Assembly: GCA_946803715.1 (NCBI GenBank)
Contig: CAMPET010000043.1
Span: 345,292-359,864, forward strand
DNA: 14,573 bases
Direction of reading: 5' to 3'
From: Beroe ovata
Taxonomy: Eukaryota > Ctenophora > Nuda > Beroida > Beroidae
In this document: in pieces, positions 8,228 through 14,573 of the stretch
Layout: the number at the start of each line of letters is the position of its first letter
Numbering within the stretch: the first letter of the stretch is position 1
Made by a program: the position numbers and the translations under genes
Notes under the pieces: generated by a model
Told to the model about the DNA's origin: nothing
What the model saw: only the letters and a program-made list of their open reading frames with translations
Database searches by the model: none

Positions 8228-11200
8228 CTGGGGGTGGGGAAATGTGTTTAGTGGTGACGTTTGGAACATATAGTGACAATCACTGTCTGTTAGACAAGAC
8301 AGATTGTGACAGACATGAGTCGACAGACTGTCAACTTGATTGTCGCTTACCTACGCAGCTCCTTCTGAATGGCATAAAACTCGCTGGAATCTAGGATCCT
8401 ATCATTGGGGGAGTCGGACACTGGCTCAGGTAAGGGTAGTGGCGGGGGAAGGAGGCCTAGGGACCCGGCAGGTGGCGCCGTAACGAGGGGGTTGAACGGG
8501 AGGAGAGGCCTGGGTGGGTGGTTGATAAGGGATGGTTCATGGTCAAGAAACAGATTTTCTTCAAAACAATCAGGATCATATATTTTATTTCACACTGGGT
8601 ATGCACCATAATACAAGAATAGAGAACTATAAATAACACGATGATAGGTTTGTAGACGGCATCATACTCACATGGACTGCAGCCCGGGTAATATTGGAGG
8701 AGGCGGAGGGAAGGAGGGGAGAGGGAGGATGGTGGACGTCACGCCGGCCTTCTTCTGGGGGGATGTCATTGAACCGAGAAAATAAGTCAACTACAATATC
8801 GCGATAATGTCACAAACAGTGGGACAAACTCGAGGTTGGGAGAGTGTACCTTGATGTCTAGTTTAGTATCTGACTTGGTGTCATTCTCCAGGGGTAGTAT
8901 AGCAACAGGAGGGGGCTCCACGGTGTTTAGCATGGGCACAGGGGGCACCATCATGGACCCCGGTACTATACCAGAGGAGGGAATACCTAGGGAAAGGGAC
9001 TCTTGTCACGTGATAAGGGCAATACTATTCCAGATTATGCTTATTCCCGGAATAGGCGGTATCGGAACTCGGGTGTAGGTCAAGATAGACACTGGTTCAG
9101 TAATGGGACAGGGTCAACATATGTGAGTTGACTCCACACTCCCATAGGTATACAATAAGTACTCCAAAACGCATTAATGACTTACCGAGCGATACAGGCG
9201 GCATGCCGACGAAAGGGAGTGAAGTGACAGTGCTAAATGACGAGGTTGGGATGAGTAGTGGCAAAGACGGTGTCACTATACTGGCGGGCGCAGATACGGC
9301 AGTGGTCGGTTTTAAAACTAACGGTTCCGTTTTTACTTCGCTCGTAGAATCGGCCTCGGATGTGGGCTTTGAGTCTTTAATCGTGAGACTTGACGTGGCG
9401 TCAACCAGCGGCTTAGACTCTTTTTCGGATGATTCCACCTGGGAATACATCATTTCATGATCTGATGACAGTGAGCTTCTCACAAGGGGTACATATTGTA
9501 CTAAAAAAATGGAGCCCAGTGGCTGACTCCTTAATACCACTACCAGGTATCTATCTACCTTGCTTGTATTGGAGTTCGGCAATTTCTCCACCTCTGGTTT
9601 CGGTGTTGAACCTCGGCTGCTCGATCTGAGGGGTAAGGGTAGGTCATCGGGCTAAATCACTGTTATCGCCAAGTTGCTGCTATGCATGCTATGCATGCTG
9701 ATAGTGATAGCGAGATTGTACCAGATAACGGTACCTATCACACTACTCAAACTTGTGTCTATACTCACTTGATATGACACTCGCTGTACAGCTTGGCTAC
9801 TCTGTCCTGATGGTCCTTCTTATACTTGTTGATGGTGACGCGCAGCGCCTTGTTCGATATGAGTTGTCCAGGGGTGACCTCGTCCCCACACGCGGGACAT
9901 ATCGCCTCGTCAAGTAGCCGCTCCCGTATACCTGCCAAGAGATGGGTGTGTCAATAGTTATGTATCCACGGGAGTTTGTTTCCTCTACTTTTCACATAGT
10001 TTTCCCTCCGGATTTTTACAAGCCGCACTGAACATATATTACCTACGCCGTGATACACTTACACTCATCACAGAAGCTCTGTGAACAGCATGTTGAGAGA
10101 CAAGCATCCACCATCAGTTGCTGGCAAATAGGACATTTCATCTCGGATGGGATGTTTGTCAGCGCCTCTTGTTCCAGTGACCTGACTTTGTCCTGTGTAC
10201 TCTTCTGATTCAGCTCCATCTGCCTACAGGGGGGATAATACAGGTTCAGTGTAACTGTATTCATCGTAGAGTCGCGTGGAGAGATTTCGACCTATAATTT
10301 CATTCCAAACGTGTCATCTATGCGGTGTTTATGCCCACTGCCCGTATAGTATTTTGTATGAAAGAATTTTGACACCATCTCATCGATCAACTCACCGTTT
10401 TTCCTCAGCGGTCATATCGGAGCCGGGGGCTTCCCTCTTCTTAAGTGAGAGTGTCATTTTCCGTGCAGGTCTGGGAGCCCGACTATCGTACACGAAATTC
10501 TGAGGAGTATGTTATTTAACAACCTCTACTCTCTCAACACCTACCCATAAACGGGGGCTTTGCAACGTACACCAATATCAAGGACAGTTGTGAGATTTTA
10601 TTCAAATACTGACATCAATCAACGCTGCACTGCCCCCTATAATCAGAGTTTCAATCTCTAAGAACTCACTCCATTAGTGGGGCAGTTCTTGATCAGGTGA
10701 CCGGGCTGATTACACCTGTGACACACGTAGTTCAGTGGAAGCTCTTCTTCAGGACCTCTACGCTTGTTCCTGCAACGAATACTGGTGCAGATATGGTACT
10801 TCTATACTGAGCTCAGGGATGCAGCTTTTTGAGCTAGTATTGCAAGACGAAATTGACCAGACGACTTATGGTTGATGCAGACTTGTGCGCAGCGTGTTTG
10901 GAAACGAGTATTGTATTCTTGCTGGAATAATTCCAAATTGCATTAAATACGATGTGTTTATGGACGTTAAAAGGTTAACAGACGTCAAGCCCACGTGAAA
11001 ATCTACAGATTTGGGCCAAATTCCCTCGAAAAACAGCCGATAACCATGTTGAGCGAGAGCAATCTACACAAATGCAAATAAGATCGCGCGTGCGCGCGAA
11101 AGTTGATGACGATAGCACATTTTGCAATATGGTAAAAGCGCAAAATTGCTAGTCCTGTAGATGATTCCCCAAATTGGAAACAGAATGAGACAAAGTAAGA

Positions 11201-13843
11201 TGTGGTCAAATCTGCCAAGAATCAGTGTTAATCGAGNGCCACTATCGGTACGAGTAAAATGAGGAAATGGCGAAACCGATTTTAAACGTTCCACAACATT
11301 GTATAAATGTGCCGATGAATTTTTTAGTTACGTTTAAGGAACGTTTTCTAATAGCAGAAGAGTTTTGATCATGTCTACTGAACGTCATGAATGAAAGTGC
11401 ACGTGTAATAACTCACTACGTCAAATCAGGGTCGTAACACGTGACTATATTTAGACATTCTCTGTATTCACTGTACAACGCATTCTAGATTCTCTGGTAT
11501 CAAAAAACTCAGATATACTCACACATTGGGATTATCATAAGCCATGGCTTGTTGCATCATGATCGCTTTCAACTTATCTTCTTCAGTTCCTTCAGTTTTG
11601 CTCAAATCGTTATCCTGAAGGTGTCAATTGTGCTTTGTTAAACAATGCGCGCGGCTCAATCATCATTGCACGTGCAAACTTCAAACTGTGCGTAGTAGAG
11701 ATCACTATTATTGGGTATCAAAGGACTATTTCTCTTGTGACGCCAAGTAATGCACAGTTTATCTCACACCAACATTTGACTGAGAGTTAGCTGAATCTCA
11801 CTCTATTTGGAAGATATACACTTTTCTACAAAGAGATGACACCAGAAAGGTCAAATTAAAACAGGGTACTCTGTACAATACCAAATGTGATAAACTCTTT
11901 GAATTAGCTGTAAAATTCTAAGAAATGTTTTCAATTCTCAAATCAGAAATCAAGTATATCAAAAGAACAATTTCATAACCTTTCGTAGAGTGTCTATCAT
12001 AGGCAAGCCCCCCAGCTTCTTTCATTGGCCTTAGTATAGCAGTTAGCACTCATTTTCAATGTAATTGTAATGATAGCGTTTCTTATCCGAGTCAAAAAGT
12101 TGATGATAATGATGAAAATAAATGCTCATTCAAAAATCCAAAATCTTACCCATAATATCCTCAATGGTTAGTTAAAAAACTGAACCGAAACTTAATCACT
12201 ACTCAGTGATACAATTCGAGAGAAATCCCGTGTCAGATTTCAGAGGACACATACACACTCAGTACGCATAGACACAGACAGACACAAACACACAGACAGA
12301 CACACAGACAGACACGCACAGACACACACTCATCTGTGAATTCATACAGTAAATGAGATTATTCGATGGATCTTCGAGTACCACAAAGGACTTAATACCC
12401 TACATAGTACATGCATTTACAATTTAATTTATACTGTATACCTTGTACAGTACTACAAGTAGTGGGTTCCATAGCAGTACTCAACCTGTCAAGTTTGTGT
12501 GTTGTATAGCACGAAATGTACCATATACACTGTACAGAACATTGTACATATTGAGGACACGCGCTGTGACTCACCATTAGACATTATGAAGACCATTTAC
12601 CATGTACAACAAAGTAATGTTGAGGTACACCAAACATACAATTATACCATTTATGGTAATATGGATGATGAGTTACAATAAAGCGCAGAGCACAATCTAC
12701 TGGGATCGAAATTAAGTACATTCTCATCAACTGATCACGTCATGACAGTGAAATCGCACTAAATCATAAGCTGTATGTGATCGGAGAATGTATTATTTCA
12801 GAATATGAATAGTTAATTATTGAATGTCTATGTTAGTAGTAATCATGCAACAGTTCCATATACGGTGCCTATAATAGCACACGATAAGAACCAGTTTATC
12901 TTACCACATGTCTTAACTCTGATAGTCGAGCCCAAATTGAGAGGAAGATTCATTTTTACCTTCATTTCGAGGGAGAACGTTGATTTTGAAAGAAAAAGAA
13001 ACACAATCGAATGGTAGCCAAACAATTGATTTGGAGCAATTACAATTCTCATAATATCTCGACATCTATCAACCACCATGATGCATGGCAATAATTGTCT
13101 CTTGGTTACACAGTCTCTTGTGTTGGTCTGAATATCAGACAACTTGGGTACTCAATGATATGATCATCAATAAATGAACGTCCCAAGTAAATGCTGGATT
13201 TTGGGGCTTGCCTCTCCAATACCAATATGATTGAACGCACACATTAACTATAATAATCACAAGATATGAAATGCGATTAATGTCCCTGAGTGAGATAAAG
13301 TAAGTATACTACAATTTGTTACCATGGAGACGGAAAGAGGAAGAGGGGTTGATGACATCTTGTACATGTCCAAACTCTGACTCCTGAAAATGCTCGTGAT
13401 TAACAACAGTGCTAAATGGTGTGAACAAAACCAGAAACATTACATCGATTTTATCTGAATCTCGAATTTAGGGCAGTCAATGACTTACTGTGCTGCAAGT
13501 AGGGACTTGGTGACTTTCGTTCCAGTAGGAATTCTCTTGACTGTGACTTCAGCATTCCTAGGTATCAGCTGATTGTCATCATTGTAGACTGAAAATTACA
13601 AGTTGTCATGAGCTGTTAAAACATCAGCATATTCTCACAGCAAATCTTCGAACAGTGTGGTTGTTCCAGCCCCTTCCAATATTCAATCAAAATTATCTAT
13701 CACTAGCTCCCACCTTCTTGTGTCTGTGCATTTATGATTTGAAGCATAAAATCCGGAGCTTTGCCCATTTTCTTTTGCCCAAGAATGGTCTGTTTGATCT
13801 CTCCAACACTGATGTATGCCCCATCAAATTGAATGGTGTCATG
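6646..13843 (-). CDS. RBBP6: RBBP6-type protein: DWNN, zinc knuckle, RING finger (14 coding exons; N-terminal exon missing)
   Basis: The family (human RBBP6, yeast Mpe1) is a nuclear E3 ubiquitin ligase and pre-mRNA 3'-end processing factor. Splicing these minus-strand segments gives 1063 residues with no stop and matching phases: 13843-13714, 13588-13489, 13383-13323, 11614-11523, 10769-10670, 10499-10396, 10223-10063, 9931-9769, 9625-9559, 9438-9186, 8986-8850, 8754-8672, 8509-8351, 8227-6646. Every internal intron is GT-AG. Domains in order are: the ubiquitin-like DWNN (1-76); the EEDKLKAIM motif; a CCHC knuckle C144-C147-H152-C157; a C4C4 RING with CPIC at 226-229, FCDEC at 246-250 and CPAC at 261-264; a proline-rich stretch; a SEFYAIQ motif; an RS segment; and a Lys-rich tail with nuclear-localisation-like clusters. 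Human RBBP6 is about 1790 residues, so the tail is much shorter. About 13 starting residues (MSxVHYKF-type) are expected beyond the right edge. Identity is firm; the exact splice sites are my reading of the sequence. Confidence 0.92.
8351..8509 (-). CDS. RBBP6: RBBP6 exon with SEFY motif
   Basis: It encodes a proline/leucine-rich part, then DRILDSSEFYAIQKELR. The last part matches human EEFYREQRRLK, which sits just before the RS region. Acceptor cacccag, donor GTAAGC. Confidence 0.9.
8672..8754 (-). CDS. RBBP6: RBBP6 proline-rich exon
   Basis: It encodes KKAGVTSTILPLPSFPPPPP followed by ILPGLQS. Acceptor ccccccag, donor GTGAGT. The phases fit both neighbours. Confidence 0.85.
8850..8986 (-). 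CDS. RBBP6: RBBP6 proline-rich linker exon
   Basis: It encodes IPSSGIVPGSMMVPPVPMLN, then VEPPPVAILPLENDTKS, a disordered proline-rich region like that after the RING in animal RBBP6. Acceptor tccctag, donor gtacac. Confidence 0.85.
9186..9438 (-). CDS. RBBP6: RBBP6 Ser/Thr/Pro-rich linker exon
   Basis: It encodes VESSEKESKPLVDATSSLTI and on to FVGMPPVSL, an acidic then hydroxyl- and proline-rich disordered stretch. I chose acceptor tattcccag because it keeps phase 0. The alternative gtcatcag 30 bp upstream would break the frame. Donor GTAAGT, phase 1. Confidence 0.82.
9439..9558 (-). other. RBBP6 120-bp intron, stop-free and in frame
   Basis: The intron between the exons at 9559-9625 and 9186-9438 is exactly 40 codons long, starts in phase 0 and has no in-frame stop. 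Retention would insert a hydrophobic 40-residue stretch (beginning VDRYLVVVLRS). Removal is favoured because the insert is unlike the surrounding disordered linker. Confidence 0.6.
9559..9625 (-). CDS. RBBP6: RBBP6 exon following the RING
   Basis: It encodes SSSRGSTPKPEVEKLPNSNT, a low-complexity linker. Acceptor cccctcag, donor gtagat (weaker than the others). The reading frame continues open through the following 120-bp intron. Confidence 0.75.
9681..9698. repeat. Two tandem 9-bp units (tatgcatgc) in an RBBP6 intron
   Basis: Two exact adjacent copies lie in the intron at 9626-9768. It is a small duplication with no known function. Confidence 0.7.
9769..9931 (-). CDS. RBBP6: RBBP6 exon: second part of RING/U-box finger
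   Basis: It encodes IRERLLDEAICPACGDEVTP followed by GQLISNKALRVTINKYK, aligning with human IRTALLES and CPTCHQNDVSPDALIANKFL. This completes the C4C4 zinc-binding set. Acceptor ttggcag, donor GTGAGT. Confidence 0.94.
10063..10223 (-). CDS. RBBP6: RBBP6 exon: first part of RING/U-box finger
   Basis: It encodes MKCPICQQLMVDACLSTCC and QSFCDE, matching human LLCLICKDIMTDAVVIPCC and NSYCDE. The intron falls inside the final CDEC cysteine codon. Acceptor ctgtag, donor GTAAGT. Confidence 0.94.
10396..10499 (-). CDS. RBBP6: RBBP6 linker exon between zinc knuckle and RING
   Basis: It encodes NFVYDSRAPRPARKMTLSLK followed by KREAPGSDMTAEEK. Only the leading NF and a basic stretch resemble the family. 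The conserved GIPRSFM and GKYAIPT-type segments found here in human are not visible. Acceptor cctcag, donor GTGAGT. Confidence 0.85.
10670..10769 (-). CDS. RBBP6: RBBP6 exon: CCHC zinc knuckle
   Basis: It encodes NYVCHRCNQPGHLIKNCPTN with spacing C-x2-C-x4-H-x4-C, close to human YTCFRCGKPGHYIKNCPTNG. This single-strand nucleic-acid-binding knuckle is a family hallmark. Acceptor ttgcag, donor GTGAGT, phase 0 at the 3' end. Confidence 0.95.
10770..11522 (-). other. RBBP6 intron (753 bp) before the zinc-knuckle exon
   Basis: It contains an alternating purine-pyrimidine patch cgcgcgtgcgcgcg at 11084-11097 and an undetermined base at 11237. No gene or recognisable repeat family was seen. Confidence 0.55.
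11523..11614 (-). CDS. RBBP6: RBBP6 exon with the EEDKLKAIM motif
   Basis: It encodes DNDLSKTEGTEEDKLKAIMM and on to AYDNPNV, aligning with human ASEEDKIKAMMSQSGHEYDP. Acceptor cttcag, donor GTGAGT. It is preceded by the largest intron of the gene (1708 bp). Confidence 0.9.
11615..13322 (-). other. Largest RBBP6 intron (1708 bp)
   Basis: No coding domain was recognised on either strand. It holds a compound CA/CAGA microsatellite at 12246-12332 and an AT-rich stretch with several TGTAC motifs (12405-12610). Short open frames at 12820-13017 and 12843-13142 show no family signature. Confidence 0.6.
12246..12332. repeat. Compound CA/CAGA microsatellite
   Basis: A run of acacag, acagac and (CA)n units in the largest RBBP6 intron; likely polymorphic in length. 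Confidence 0.9.
13323..13383 (-). CDS. RBBP6: RBBP6 short linker exon after DWNN
   Basis: Sixty-one bases encode SQSLDMYKMSSTPLPLSVSM, between acceptor ttttcag and donor gtaaca. It is poorly conserved in sequence. It is supported because its phases fit both neighbours and no other segment between them does so obviously. Confidence 0.7.
13489..13588 (-). CDS. RBBP6: RBBP6 exon: second half of DWNN domain
   Basis: It encodes YNDDNQLIPRNAEVTVKRIP, aligning with human YTDDNALIPKNSSVIVRRIP. The acceptor is ttttcag and the donor is GTAAGT. Phase runs 2 nt in and 2 nt out. Confidence 0.92.
13714..13843 (-). CDS. RBBP6: RBBP6 exon: first half of DWNN domain
   Basis: It encodes HDTIQFDGAYISVGEIKQ and on to LQIINAQTQE, matching the human DWNN segment DTVTFDGLHISL to ITNAQTKE. 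The exon starts after aaag (AG at 13844-13845) and ends at donor gtggga in phase 1. The acceptor lies within 10 bases of the undetermined base at 13853. Another in-frame acceptor AG at 13856-13857 would add four codons containing that base. Confidence 0.88.
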
Positions 13844-13852
13844 CTTTGCATT

Positions 13853-13853
13853 N
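13853..13853. other. Undetermined base at the retrotransposon/DWNN-exon junction
   Basis: A single n separates the reverse transcriptase frame from the DWNN exon region. The heptamer tgctttg occurs on both sides (13842-13848 and 13854-13860). That is what an unresolved contig overlap, or a microhomology breakpoint, would leave. Other single n bases are at 3085 and 11237. Confidence 0.8.
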
Positions 13854-14573
13854 TGCTTTGAAAACAGTCAGTAGTATCTTGAATTCTATCCTTTCTGCAA
13901 CTTTAAGCCAATGGAGCTCCTTCAAGTGCTCTGATTTTGAATCTCTCTTCTTCAGTCCAGCAACGGTTGCACATTCTCAGTTCTGAATGTTCTGAAGAAG
14001 TCTCACATTCTTGGAGTGTGTACAGTAGTACAAAGAGTTACAATAATCCAGAGAGGATATGACTAGTGCCTGCACCAGTTGCTGCAACTGATCTGTTGTC
14101 AAGAATGGTCTCATCTTAGCGATGTTTCGAAGTTTGTTACAGCATTGGATCTTAAGCTTCTCAACTTGTGGGAGAAAAGTTAGCCCGGAATCCAAGTGAA
14201 AGCCAAGATTTCTGGCAGTAGAGACACATCTTATGCAGATTTCAGGGGTGATAAACAGGCCATGTAACTGTAATCGAGAGAGCGTTTTTGTACTCCCAAA
14301 AACGATGATCTCAGTTTTGCCAGGATTCAATTGCAAGAAGTGTCGACTCATCCAGTTACTGATGGCTTTGAAACAGTGTGGTAAGTCTGTTGTCATTGTT
14401 TGATACTCCCGTGCAGGGGAATATGTTTTCATAATCTGATGATCATCAGCAAATCCATGGATGTTGAATGAACACGAATTCACAGTACTATAGATAGACC
14501 TGATGTACAAGTTGAAGAGGATTGGTCCAAGTACCGATCCCTGAGGGACACCAAACTTTATGGTGATTTCAGG
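13854..14573 (-). mobile_element. L2/CR1-like non-LTR retrotransposon, reverse transcriptase fragment (partial, one stop)
   Basis: The frame is open from the window edge. It shows GVPQGSVLGPILFN, then FADDH with the catalytic aspartate pair, then a thumb region with LQLNPGKTEIIVFG, LGFHLDSGLTF and LDYCNSLYY. One in-frame TGA (13977-13979) follows QNIQN. The same frame then continues 41 codons with HLKELHWLKVAERIEFKILL and TVFKA, the classic C-terminal end of L2/CR1 ORF2, and stops at the undetermined base 13853. The usual continuation (LNGLAP-type) and 3' UTR are absent. It lies in sense within the first visible RBBP6 intron. The 5' part lies beyond the window. Confidence 0.9.

Noticed and set aside
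9439-9477. Acceptor gtcatcag followed by ATCATG for the RBBP6 linker exon
   Set aside because: It would put a TGA in frame after the phase-0 donor at 9558; the tattcccag acceptor keeps the frame.
12820-13142. Overlapping open frames of 65 and 99 codons in the large RBBP6 intron
   Set aside because: No recognisable domain; lengths are compatible with chance, and neither has convincing splice signals or phase for RBBP6.
1-14573. CRISPR arrays, bacterial operons, rRNA or tRNA genes
   Set aside because: No spaced direct repeats of CRISPR type, no Shine-Dalgarno-led operons, and no cloverleaf or rRNA-like sequence noticed by eye; the content is eukaryotic.

Overview
The window reads as nuclear DNA of a metazoan, most likely an invertebrate. 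It has GT-AG introns, CA/TG microsatellites, a CR1/L2-type non-LTR retrotransposon and two genes whose proteins are clear animal orthologues. The species cannot be named from the sequence. Both genes lie on the minus strand, so the window reads biologically from high to low coordinates.

Layout, from right to left: 14573-13854 is a reverse transcriptase fragment of an L2/CR1-like element in sense orientation. 13843-6646 is an RBBP6-type gene (DWNN domain, CCHC zinc knuckle, RING/U-box finger, proline-rich linker, RS- and lysine-rich tail). I resolved it into 14 coding exons with consistent phases, giving 1063 residues. Only a short N-terminal exon is missing, expected beyond the right edge. 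6645-4879 is the space between the two genes. It holds the 3' flank of RBBP6, small inverted repeats including a 73-bp MITE-like element with a 9-bp target duplication, and candidate TATA boxes and a 5'-UTR intron for the next gene. 4875-3205 is a single-exon reading frame for beta-1,3-glucosyltransferase (B3GLCT, the enzyme that adds glucose to O-fucose on thrombospondin repeats). It has a long purine-rich repetitive C-terminal extension that still ends in an ER-retrieval-like KYEL. 3204-1 has no gene I can recognise; it holds microsatellites, a small inverted-repeat element with a telomere-like core, palindromes and paired E-boxes.

The two genes act in unrelated pathways: RBBP6 in nuclear pre-mRNA 3'-end processing and ubiquitin ligation, B3GLCT in ER glycosylation. 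Their adjacency is probably incidental.

The points most worth a second look are: the retrotransposon reading frame running straight into the splice acceptor of the DWNN exon, at a single undetermined base; the repetitive tail and KYEL end of B3GLCT; the MITE-like insertion abutting a TATA box; and the divergent linker between zinc knuckle and RING in RBBP6.
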